DNA from: Mesorhizobium muleiense
GTDB lineage: Bacteria; Pseudomonadota; Alphaproteobacteria; Rhizobiales; Rhizobiaceae
NCBI RefSeq assembly: GCF_900099905.1
Contig: NZ_FNEE01000019.1
Location: 1-64,000, forward strand
Direction of reading: 5' to 3'
DNA length: 64,000 bases
The translations under genes and the position numbers were made by a program. The notes beneath the pieces were generated by a model. That model ran no database searches. It saw nothing but the letters and a program-made list of their open reading frames with translations, and was not told where the DNA came from. Positions 7,956 to 14,645 of the stretch are shown in pieces; positions within the stretch are counted from its first letter, which is position 1, and each line of letters starts with the position of its first letter.

Positions 7956-8759
7956 GTGACGGTAAAAGGATATTCTGGCGTGCTATTGGCAAATTCATTG
8001 ATCACAGACGCAATACGGCCGCAGCGCCCGAAGCATTGTGAGACAAGAGTTCTCGCCGGTGCGCGGCCTGCCCGGCCTCAATCGCAGCGCAGTCTCAAAT
8101 CTCTTCGAGGGCTTCGCGTCGCCATCTGCCTGAGCGCATCGGCCTTGGTTCTCGTCGTCAGCCCCTACCGTGTGGCACAGGACGGCCTGTCCCTGACGCT
8201 AAGCCCACAGGCCGCCTGGGCACAAGGGAACTCTGGGAACGCTGGGAACTCAGACTCCGGCAACTCTGATTCCGGCAACTCCGGCTCCGGCAACTCCGGC
8301 TCCGGCAACACTGGCTCCGGCAACACTGGCTCCGGCAACACTGGCTCCGGCAACTCTGGTTCCGGCAACTCAGGAGACACTGAAAGCCCCGGCAACTCTG
8401 GAAACGCTCCTGGAAATGCGACAGACCCTGGAAATGCCACAGACCCTGGAAATGCCGCAGCCCCACAGGCCACGGACCCGAACGGCAATGCGAACGAAAC
8501 AAAAGCACTGAACGTCACTCCCCCGACAAATCCGGCTACCGCGCTAAATCCTGGCAACAAGCCCAAAACGTATATCAACGTGACCACTGGAGACCGGATC
8601 GAGGTGCGCGGGGCAAGCGTGGGTGTGGTGCATTCCAACGGGCTCAGCGAGCGCATCGACGGCGGCCATTATGAGATGCGCGATGCCATGGGCCGCACCA
8701 TCATTCGGCGGCAGGCAAAGAAATCCGATCGGCCAAGACTGCTCCGGATGATCGAGTGA
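7956..8759 (+). CDS. Secreted low-complexity Gly-Asn-Ser repeat protein, unknown function
   Basis: Up to 267 aa. An N-terminal hydrophobic stretch (LRVAICLSASALVLVVSP) and LSPQAAWAQG look like a long signal region. From about residue 90 comes a repeat tract of GNSGSGNTGSGN type, then PGNATDP repeats. The folded C-terminus (residues about 190-267) contains YINVTTGDRIEVRGASVGV and HYEMRDAMGRTIIRR and is the part likely to be functional. The GTG at 7956 is only the first possible start; no clear ribosome binding site fixes it, and the true start may lie nearer the hydrophobic stretch. It was not recognised as a named family. Confidence 0.6.
   Translation: MTVKGYSGVLLANSLITDAIRPQRPKHCETRVLAGARPARPQSQRSLKSLRGLRVAICLSASALVLVVSPYRVAQDGLSLTLSPQAAWAQGNSGNAGNSDSGNSDSGNSGSGNSGSGNTGSGNTGSGNTGSGNSGSGNSGDTESPGNSGNAPGNATDPGNATDPGNAAAPQATDPNGNANETKALNVTPPTNPATALNPGNKPKTYINVTTGDRIEVRGASVGVVHSNGLSERIDGGHYEMRDAMGRTIIRRQAKKSDRPRLLRMIE
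8247..8375 (+). repeat. 15-bp coding tandem repeats (GNSGS units)
   Basis: About eight or nine near-identical units of GGCAACTCCGGCTCC type, encoding GNSGS or GNTGS. High identity between neighbours, especially the three GGCAACACTGGCTCC copies, points to recent expansion by slippage. Confidence 0.85.
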
Positions 8760-8793
8760 TGGCGCGTTCCACAGGCCGCAAGGCTGTCTTGCT

Positions 8794-9471
8794 TCATGCA
8801 GGATCGCCGACAGGCGGATGCTGATGCTCGGTCGCGTCGCGCAATGTCATCGCGGCTTCGGTCCGGTTGCTCACATTGAGCTTGGCCAGAATCCGCGTCA
8901 TGTGATGCTTTATGGTTTTCTCGTGCAGGTTCAGCTGAAGACCGATCCGCTTGTTGCTCAATCCCGCGGCAACGAGCGTCAGGATCTCTCTTTCGCGACT
9001 GGTGAGTTCGGCCAGCACGTCGGGTTTCTCGATCGCGGTTGATTGGCTCGACAGGTCGACCAACACGCGCGCCGACAATTGCGGGCAAACATACCGTTCG
9101 CCCATCGCCACCGTGCGCAGTATGGCGGCCAGGGTTCTCGACCCGACGCCTTTCAGGACGTAGCCTCTTGCCCCGCTCTGCAAGGCGGTCATGACGTGCT
9201 GGTTTTCCTCCGAAACGGTCAGCATCACGATTTTCAGATCCGGGTGCCGCTCCAGGGCCGGTTCGACCGCGCTGAGGCCCCCTCCAGGCACCGAGATGTC
9301 CATCAGCAGAATATCGAGTTGCTGGTCTTCCGATATCCGCAAGGCGTCATCTCTACTGCTGCCTTGGGCAACGATCTCGAACCCGCCGATCTGCTCGAGG
9401 GTGCGCACAACGCCTTCCCTGAACAGCGGATGGTCATCGACAATGGCGAGCTTTATGGCCGCTGCCATCAC
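8794..9471 (-). CDS. NarL/FixJ-type response regulator
   Basis: A 225-aa DNA-binding regulator. An N-terminal receiver domain has the acidic pair in AIVDDHPLFREG and the phosphoacceptor D58 in LLMDISVPGG. A LuxR-type helix-turn-helix lies at about residues 150-210 (LTSREREILTLVAAGLSNKR, then HEKTIKHHMTRILAKLNVSN). Its start overlaps the stop of the upstream histidine kinase by four bases, so the two are translationally coupled and almost certainly a cognate pair. Targets are unknown; the surrounding stress genes are candidates by position only. Confidence 0.9.
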   Translation of the reverse strand: MMAAAIKLAIVDDHPLFREGVVRTLEQIGGFEIVAQGSSRDDALRISEDQQLDILLMDISVPGGGLSAVEPALERHPDLKIVMLTVSEENQHVMTALQSGARGYVLKGVGSRTLAAILRTVAMGERYVCPQLSARVLVDLSSQSTAIEKPDVLAELTSREREILTLVAAGLSNKRIGLQLNLHEKTIKHHMTRILAKLNVSNRTEAAMTLRDATEHQHPPVGDPA

Positions 9472-10871
9472 GGCTGTCCTATTTCGACTGTGTTGAGAAC
9501 CATTTTCACCACCGTGCCATCCTGTGAAGATGTTACATCAAATTGGCCGCCGAGGCTTTCTACCCGCTCACGCAGCCCGATGAGCCCCAGCCGTTCAGGG
9601 TGGATGATCTTCGGGTCGAAACCTGGGCCGGTGTCGGAAACCTCGATAGAAACGCGCTCCCCGTCGAAATGTTTCGCGACTGATTGACCGGCACCCCCGG
9701 CATGGTGGAAGCCGTTGTTCAGCGCCTCCTGAATGAAGCGAAAGATGCAGATCTTGGCCGCTGGCGACAAGGGTGTGTGGTTCCCGGTCATGGACAGCAT
9801 CACTTTGACGCCAGTCCGCTCTTCGTGCGCTCGCACGGCAAGCTCGAGGATTTCCGTCAACTCGGCATTCTCGACATGCGGCAGCATAAGACCCTTGCTG
9901 ACATTCCTGATTTCTCGCATCGCATCGTCCAGATTCGCTTTGACCACCTGCAATTCCCGCGCGCGCGCCGCAGCCGGCGTGGCAGGATCGGCTAGCACGG
10001 GGCTGTCAATCCCTAGCGCAGCGAGGGCAACCAGTTGCGCCGGCCCGTCGTGCAGGTCAGCGCCGATCCGCCTGAGGTAACGTTCGTTAAGTGCCGTGGC
10101 GCGCTGCGAAGCACGCTGCACCCGCAGCCTCAACATTCTGTTTTGAGCAACCAGGACGGAAAGTTCGGCAATGCGCTGCTTCAAGGAGCGGCTCTGCGAA
10201 CGAATCGTGCGGCTGCCACGAAAAACGATCACCGAAAGACCGAGGAAAAAACCCGCGGTGACGGCTGCGACATCGAACCAGGTCCGAACGAGTGCCTGCC
10301 GGAGATCCTTTTCAAAATCGGTGGCGATCTCCTCGAATTCCAAAACAGCCACGACTTCGCCCGACCATGGCTGAAGCATCGGATTATAGATTTCAAGAAG
10401 ATGCAGGCCGCTGTCCCTCTCAGCCTGGTTATCGTAGTGCCTGTCCATTTCAGCAACCATGTCGCCGGCGAATGCGGCCCGGAGATTGTCGCTGAGTGGA
10501 AAGCGCTTCCCGACCAGACTTTTAGTGGTTGAATAGAGGATGGTGCCATCGCGGCGCCATAGCTTGAACGATTCGAGCCTTTTGCCGAGCGCGCCTTGTC
10601 CCAGCGTTTCATCCAGCGCGTGCGCAACGCTCTCGTCCAGCATCTCGCTCCTGCGCATGTCGGGAAGCAGCGGCGCGATGACGCTGTCGACGTAAAGAGC
10701 GGTAGAGGCGGCCGAGTTCCGGGTGACCGCGGCTTCAATCTGGCTTGTCACGGACATTCCAACCACGATCATCGCCGACAGCGAAAACAGCCCGCCGGCG
10801 AGCAGAAACTGAGTGGCCAGCGACAGTGCATTCCACCGATCGAGCAATCTTGTCGGTCTGTATGGCGCCAT
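9468..10871 (-). CDS. NarX/DegS-type membrane sensor histidine kinase
   Basis: About 467 aa. From the ATG at 10871 (GGAG four bases upstream) there is a membrane helix (LATQFLLAGGLFSLSAMIVV), a periplasmic sensor region of about 150 residues, a second helix (FDVAAVTAGFFLGLSVIVF), a linker, a HisKA_3 phosphoacceptor box (RRIGADLHDGPAQLVALAAL) and a HATPase domain with DTGPGFDP and RLGLIGLRERVESLGG. This is the kinase class that pairs with NarL-type regulators, and its gene overlaps such a regulator. The frame is open to 11153; an ATG at 10964 is a second candidate start. The signal sensed is unknown. Confidence 0.87.
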   Translation of the reverse strand: MAPYRPTRLLDRWNALSLATQFLLAGGLFSLSAMIVVGMSVTSQIEAAVTRNSAASTALYVDSVIAPLLPDMRRSEMLDESVAHALDETLGQGALGKRLESFKLWRRDGTILYSTTKSLVGKRFPLSDNLRAAFAGDMVAEMDRHYDNQAERDSGLHLLEIYNPMLQPWSGEVVAVLEFEEIATDFEKDLRQALVRTWFDVAAVTAGFFLGLSVIVFRGSRTIRSQSRSLKQRIAELSVLVAQNRMLRLRVQRASQRATALNERYLRRIGADLHDGPAQLVALAALGIDSPVLADPATPAAARARELQVVKANLDDAMREIRNVSKGLMLPHVENAELTEILELAVRAHEERTGVKVMLSMTGNHTPLSPAAKICIFRFIQEALNNGFHHAGGAGQSVAKHFDGERVSIEVSDTGPGFDPKIIHPERLGLIGLRERVESLGGQFDVTSSQDGTVVKMVLNTVEIGQP

Positions 10872-11149
10872 ATCTCCACCGGCCCGGTCGGCGGCGCGTC
10901 GCGCCAGCGGCACGATTCGAGAGAACCAGCCAATCTGTCGTCGAACGACGCTAAGTGACGCCATCTTTGATCTGCACCGATCAATAACAAGGGAACTTAG
11001 GGCTTGCAGGCTGGACGAAAACCGCAACCTTGCGGTTTTTTGCGCAAGCGCCACTGCCATGGTTGAGCGAGGCAGCAAATATGACGCCTCAACCACGTGC
11101 TGCCGGCACCTGTCGCCCTTGGCAGGGCGGCGGAAGGTGCTGCGTACTT

Positions 11150-11341
11150 TCACTTCCGGTCGCGCAATGCTCTCACCGCTTGCGTAAGGGTCATCCGATC
11201 GTTGCCGTTCTTTTTGATCAGCCTGCTGACCTGGCTGGGCGAAACGCCATTTTCTCGCGCGAAATGCTCCACCTCGTAATACTGGTCCACCGACAGGCGG
11301 TCGCGGTCGAGAAACGATCGATCTTTGTTGTTGTCGTCCAT
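11150..11341 (-). CDS. DUF3606 family protein
   Basis: A 63-aa protein. After a short charged start it contains DRDRLSVDQYYEVEHFAREN and GVSPSQVSRLIKKNG, the pattern of DUF3606, a small helical family common in rhizobia and of unknown function. The ATG at 11341 fits the family length; the longer frame to 11485 would cross the hairpin at 11386-11425. No EcfG-like promoter was found in front of it. Confidence 0.75.
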   Translation of the reverse strand: MDDNNKDRSFLDRDRLSVDQYYEVEHFARENGVSPSQVSRLIKKNGNDRMTLTQAVRALRDRK

Positions 11342-11385
11342 TTCCGTTTTCCCAATAAAGCTCGTTTGAACATTGGACGCAAACG

Positions 11386-11425
11386 AGGGACCACCCGCCA
11401 AATCGAGGAATGGCGGGTGGTCCCT
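11386..11425 (-). terminator. Perfect 15-bp hairpin, probable terminator of the 30-aa peptide gene
   Basis: AGGGACCACCCGCCA (11386-11400) is the exact reverse complement of 11411-11425, with a 10-base loop. On the minus strand it lies 72 bases after the stop of the small gene and is followed by TCGTTTG. It also separates that gene from the DUF3606 gene. Confidence 0.75.
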
Positions 11426-11497
11426 TATCGGCGCAGGAAGGGACTTAGCTGCGCAGATATCTTCGTCCATCAGCCACATCGTCAAGTCGGTCGTTCG

Positions 11498-11590
11498 TCA
11501 GCTGACGACTGTTCCAATTGCCAGGAAGGCAATGGAGACAGCGAAGACCGGTGCAAGTAGCCAGCGGGCTTGGTGAACACTATTCTCCAT
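11498..11590 (-). CDS. 30-residue single-pass membrane peptide (paralogue of 7653-7745)
   Basis: ATG at 11590 follows GGGAGGAA by three bases. The 30-aa product has a polar head MENSVHQARW and a hydrophobic helix LLAPVFAVSIAFLAIG, ending TVVS. It shares HQARWLL-x-P-x-F and its exact length with the peptide at 7653. An EcfG-like promoter (GGAAC-N16-CGTT) sits upstream and a 15-bp hairpin follows. It is divergent from the DUF1236 gene at 11825, which has its own EcfG-like promoter. Function unknown. The divergence of the hydrophobic helix alongside a conserved head suggests selection on the N-terminal HQARW segment, which would face the cytoplasm under the positive-inside rule. Confidence 0.8.
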   Translation of the reverse strand: MENSVHQARWLLAPVFAVSIAFLAIGTVVS

Positions 11591-11617
11591 CGATTCCTCC
11601 CGTGACGCACGGCGAGC

Positions 11618-11642
11618 AACGAGTGCTGGCAGTCGTGGTTCC
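11618..11642 (-). promoter_or_regulatory. EcfG/RpoE2-type promoter for the second 30-aa peptide gene
   Basis: On the minus strand GGAAC (11642-11638), 16 bases, then CGTT (11621-11618), an exact consensus match. The -10 is 27 bases before the ATG at 11590. Confidence 0.75.
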
Positions 11643-11660
11643 GGGCCACACGCCATCGTC

Positions 11661-11754
11661 GCCCTTTGCGCACGACAATTCAGACTTAGGTCCAACGGCA
11701 CGGCGTCTCTGGTCGGACCGAAGCCCAGCCGCGGAACGTTTGCAGCTGTCTCGT
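11661..11754 (+). repeat. Conserved 5' block of the DUF1236 tandem duplication, copy 1
   Basis: Closely similar to 12282-12375: both contain CGCCCTTTG, TCAGACTTAGGTCC, then TCGGACCGAAGCCCAGC and GGAACGTTTGC. GGTCC and GGACC inside the block form an inverted repeat about 21 bases apart. The block ends in the promoter, so regulation was duplicated with the gene. Confidence 0.7.
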
Positions 11755-11758
11755 TGTT
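11733..11758 (+). promoter_or_regulatory. EcfG/RpoE2-type promoter for the DUF1236 gene at 11825
   Basis: GGAAC (11733-11737), 17 bases, then TGTT (11755-11758). The -10 lies 66 bases before the ATG, leaving a moderate 5' untranslated region. Confidence 0.6.
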
Positions 11759-11824
11759 GAAGGCGAGCTTGGCGCGACGAAGATGCGTCCCAGCGCAAGA
11801 CAGCTCATTAGGAAGGAAAAACTT

Positions 11825-12124
11825 ATGAGAATGCATCTTTCCACTGCAGCCGCAGGATTTCTGCTGCTGGCAAGTGTCGGCGCCGTGGCTGCCCAGGACG
11901 TGATCATCCAGCCCGAACAGGAGACCGTCATCAGGGAGTATGTGAAAAAGCAGCCGCTCGCCTCGGTGAACCTGCTTGGCGTGGAGCTCAATATCGGCTC
12001 GGCGCTGCCCGAGACGGTCGAGCTTCATGAGGTTCCCGACGTCCAATATCGCTACGTCGTCGTCGACAATCGGACCGTTCTTGTTGATCCAGGCACACGC
12101 AGGATCGTTAAAATCATCGATTGA
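11825..12124 (+). CDS. Small exported DUF1236 protein, copy 1
   Basis: A 99-aa exported protein: signal peptide MRMHLSTAAAGFLLLASVGA cleaved near VAAQ, then a compact DUF1236 domain (PEQETVIREYVKKQPLASV, LGVELNIGSALPETVELHEV, YRYVVVDNRTVLVDPGTRR). It is almost the same as the next gene; the two form a tandem duplication that includes the 5' region. GGAAGG lies upstream of the ATG. It is preceded by an EcfG-like promoter and followed by a hairpin, so each copy is its own unit. Function unknown; periplasmic by its signal peptide. Confidence 0.85.
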   Translation: MRMHLSTAAAGFLLLASVGAVAAQDVIIQPEQETVIREYVKKQPLASVNLLGVELNIGSALPETVELHEVPDVQYRYVVVDNRTVLVDPGTRRIVKIID

Positions 12125-12147
12125 CTGAAATGGCCTGGGGAGGAGAA

Positions 12148-12171
12148 GCTCGCCGCTTGGACGCGGCGGGC
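12148..12171 (+). terminator. Hairpin after DUF1236 copy 1
   Basis: GCTCGCCGC (12148-12156) pairs with GCGGCGGGC (12163-12171) with one T-G pair, and the run CTTCTTG follows. It lies 24 bases after the stop. Confidence 0.6.
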
Positions 12172-12281
12172 CTTCTTGCCGTTTCGCTGTCGCCTACGGT
12201 TCATAGCGCCTACGGTTTCATAGCGCCCATGGTTCATAGCAATTGAAGCGTGCAGTCGGTGCGCCCCGAAACCCGCGGCAT

Positions 12282-12375
12282 CGCCCTTTGGGCGCGACGC
12301 GTCAGACTTAGGTCCTACGCAAAGGCCCTGCCGAATCGGACCGAAGCCCAGCTAAGGAACGTTTGCGGCTGCCTC
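12282..12375 (+). repeat. Conserved 5' block of the DUF1236 tandem duplication, copy 2
   Basis: Matches 11661-11754 in CGCCCTTTG, TCAGACTTAGGTCC, TCGGACCGAAGCCCAGC and GGAACGTTTGC, with the intervening bases drifting. Conservation is strong outside the promoter hexamers too, which may reflect recent duplication or an additional binding site. Confidence 0.7.
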
Positions 12376-12380
12376 AAGTT
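12356..12380 (+). promoter_or_regulatory. EcfG/RpoE2-type promoter for the DUF1236 gene at 12451
   Basis: GGAAC (12356-12360), 16 bases, then AGTT (12377-12380), equivalent to GGAAC-N18-TT. The -10 is 70 bases before the ATG, about the same as in copy 1. Confidence 0.6.
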
Positions 12381-12450
12381 TGGATAAGCAAGGCGCTGAT
12401 CCCGTCCGGCGCAAATGGGCTTACAAGTCACAGACATAAAGGAGGCAGTT

Positions 12451-12750
12451 ATGAGAATGCATCTTTCCACCGCAGCCGCGGGCCTTTTTCTGCTGGCCAG
12501 CGTTGGCGCTGTTGCCGCTCAGGACGTGATCATCGCGCCTGAACAGGAGACCGTGATCAGGGAATATGTGAAAAAGCAGCCGCTCGCATCCGTGGAACTC
12601 CCTGGGGTGGAACTCAATATCGGTTCAACGATACCCGAGACGGTCGAGCTTCACGAGGTTCCCGACGTCGAGTATCGCTACGTCGTCGTTGACAATCGCA
12701 CCGTTCTTGTTGATCCCGGCACACGCAAGATCGTCAAGATCATTCAGTGA
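12451..12750 (+). CDS. Small exported DUF1236 protein, copy 2
   Basis: A 99-aa paralogue of the preceding gene with the same signal peptide core (MRMHLSTAAAG) and DUF1236 domain (EYVKKQPLASVELPGVELN, ETVELHEVPDVEYRYVVVDN). AAAGGAGG lies seven bases upstream of the ATG, a stronger ribosome binding site than copy 1. Differences are scattered and mostly conservative, so both copies seem to be kept functional. Own EcfG-like promoter upstream and a hairpin downstream. Confidence 0.85.
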   Translation: MRMHLSTAAAGLFLLASVGAVAAQDVIIAPEQETVIREYVKKQPLASVELPGVELNIGSTIPETVELHEVPDVEYRYVVVDNRTVLVDPGTRKIVKIIQ

Positions 12751-12771
12751 CCTGAACGCGAGGGGAGGAGA

Positions 12772-12801
12772 CGCCCGCCGCTTCGAAACGAGCGGCGGGC
12801 G
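12772..12801 (+). terminator. Hairpin between DUF1236 copy 2 and the stress-type gene
   Basis: CGCCCGCCGCT (12772-12782) pairs perfectly with AGCGGCGGGCG (12791-12801), loop of eight. It ends only eight bases before the first ATG of the next gene, so it could also limit read-through or translation of that gene. Confidence 0.6.
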
Positions 12802-12809
12802 ACTATGCG

Positions 12810-13268
12810 ATGGGCAGTGTCAAAATGCGAACAATCAGCAGACTTTTCGATTCCCGCGACCAGGCAGCGCGTGCCGTTGCCGCGCTTCAGGCGGCAGGAG
12901 TTTCTCAAGAACAGATCAGCGTCATCGGACCTTACGACGACGAAATCAGGGCTGTCCTGCGTGGTCCGGGGGGTGCCGCGCTTGGCGCGGCCGCTGGTCT
13001 GTTAATCGGCCTGGGTGCTTTTGAGGCCACGGGCATTGATCCTGTCGAAGCGGTGGCTGGCCTAACTCTCGTCGGTGGGGCCTGCGGCGGCCTTGCTGGT
13101 GGGCTTCTCCAGGCATCTGCCGATGTTGCCAAACAGCCGGGTGAGCCGAACGTTGAACAAGGCGTCATTTTTGTGATGGCGCAGGTCGATGAAAATCAGG
13201 CCGATACCGCACTGACAGTGCTGGAAAATCCTGTTCGCGTAACGCAACTCGTGGCCACAGCCGGCTGA
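12810..13268 (+). CDS. Glycine-rich stress-type protein, 152 aa
   Basis: The N-terminus (RTISRLFDSRDQAARAVAAL, then GVSQEQISVIGPYDDE) resembles the ferredoxin-like fold of general stress protein 17M-type domains. The middle is a glycine-zipper membrane segment (ALGAAAGLLIGLGAF and LVGGACGGLAGGLLQ), and the C-terminus (GVIFVMAQVDENQADTALTV) resembles the second half of the same fold. No promoter of its own was seen; it may depend on read-through from the DUF1236 gene. The start could also be the ATG at 12825. Role inferred only from fold resemblance and the stress-gene context. Confidence 0.65.
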   Translation: MGSVKMRTISRLFDSRDQAARAVAALQAAGVSQEQISVIGPYDDEIRAVLRGPGGAALGAAAGLLIGLGAFEATGIDPVEAVAGLTLVGGACGGLAGGLLQASADVAKQPGEPNVEQGVIFVMAQVDENQADTALTVLENPVRVTQLVATAG

Positions 13269-13372
13269 GATGTGTCGGGTTGGTTCGCGCCTGACTCCTT
13301 CCCGGCTTATCGCGCACGAATCGCATTCAGATCGGGGTTTCCCGCTGAGCCGTCAGTTTTCCCTCTGACGGT

Positions 13373-14545
13373 TCACGAGGCGGGAAGCGTCTGCTCGACC
13401 AGATTGACGTAGTAGCCCAGCACGGTCGGCACGATCTCGTCATTGAAGACGTAGCGGTCGCCGTGCAGGCCCTCGCCGGGCCCGACATCGCCGACGCCGA
13501 CCCACGCGTAGCAGCCGCCTGCCGCGCGGATCATGAAGGCGAAATCCTCGCAGCCGAGGCTCGGGCTGAACTCGGTCGAGACGTTCTCGCTGCCGACGGT
13601 GGCGGCGGCTGCCGCGATGGCGCGGGCCGTGGCGTCAGCCGTGTTGATGAGCGGCGGATAACCCTTCTTGTAGTCGAGCGTGGCCTTGAGCGCATGGGCT
13701 GCGGCAATGCCGTGGGCGATCTCGCCGATCAGCTTCTCGCAATGATCGGAATGACCGGGCTCGAAAAACCGGCAAGTGCCCTGCAGCCAGACCCTGCCCG
13801 GCACGATGTTGCCGACATTGCCGCCGTGGATCTGGGTGAGGCTGACGACCAGCGCGGTTTGCGGATCGACCGAGCGGCTGGCGATACGCTGAACGGCCTG
13901 GACGAAGGCGCCCGCGGCCAGGATCGGATCGTCGCCGAGTTGCGGCATGGCGGCATGCGCGCCAAAACCCTCGAAGGTCAGCTCGAAATTGTCGACGGCC
14001 GCCATCTGTGCCCCGGCGCGAGCGGCGATCGTCCCCTGCCCCAGGCCCGGCCAGTTGTGGACGGCATGGATCGCCTCGACCGGGAAACGCTCGAACAGGC
14101 CGTCTTCGATCACGCGCAGGCTGCCGCCTTCGTTTTCTTCGGCTGGCTGGAAGACGAAGTAGACGGTGCCGTCGAAGGCGCGGGATTGGCTGAGCAGGCT
14201 GGCCGCGCCGAGCAGCATGGCGGTGTGGCCGTCATGGCCGCAGGCGTGCATCACGCCCTCGTTCCTGGACGCATAGGGCAAGCCGGTCCTCTCCACGATG
14301 GGAAGCGCGTCCAGCTCGGCGCGAAGACCGATGGCGCGTGTGCCCGTGCCGCTGCGCAGGACGCCGACGACCCCGGTGCCGCCGATCCCCTCATGCACCT
14401 CGTCGAGGCCAAAGGCGCGCAGTTTCTCGGCAATGAAACGCGCCGTTTCATATTCCTTGAATCCGAGTTCGGGATTGCAATGGATGTGGTGCCGCCAGGC
14501 TATGACCTCTGGAGTCAGAGCGGCGATCGGGTCATTATGCAGCAT
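13373..14545 (-). CDS. M20 family amidohydrolase (hippurate hydrolase-like)
   Basis: A 390-aa metal-dependent amidohydrolase that would cleave N-acyl or N-carbamoyl amino acids. Metal-ligand motifs of M20D enzymes are visible: AELDALPI, HACGHDGHTAM (residues about 100-110), QPAEENEGG with the catalytic Glu, FGAHAAMP, and LGCEDFAFM near the C-terminus. It is divergent from an AraC-type regulator with about 100 bases between, suggesting that the regulator controls it. The substrate is unknown. Confidence 0.88.
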   Translation of the reverse strand: MLHNDPIAALTPEVIAWRHHIHCNPELGFKEYETARFIAEKLRAFGLDEVHEGIGGTGVVGVLRSGTGTRAIGLRAELDALPIVERTGLPYASRNEGVMHACGHDGHTAMLLGAASLLSQSRAFDGTVYFVFQPAEENEGGSLRVIEDGLFERFPVEAIHAVHNWPGLGQGTIAARAGAQMAAVDNFELTFEGFGAHAAMPQLGDDPILAAGAFVQAVQRIASRSVDPQTALVVSLTQIHGGNVGNIVPGRVWLQGTCRFFEPGHSDHCEKLIGEIAHGIAAAHALKATLDYKKGYPPLINTADATARAIAAAAATVGSENVSTEFSPSLGCEDFAFMIRAAGGCYAWVGVGDVGPGEGLHGDRYVFNDEIVPTVLGYYVNLVEQTLPAS

Positions 14546-14645
14546 GATGCTCTCCTTCCAAGCCGCAAAGGGCGGTTTGGATCACGATTAGAAGGTCGCA
14601 CAACAGGCGTCTTGAACCAGATTGACCGCTGCAGGGACAAAAGCC

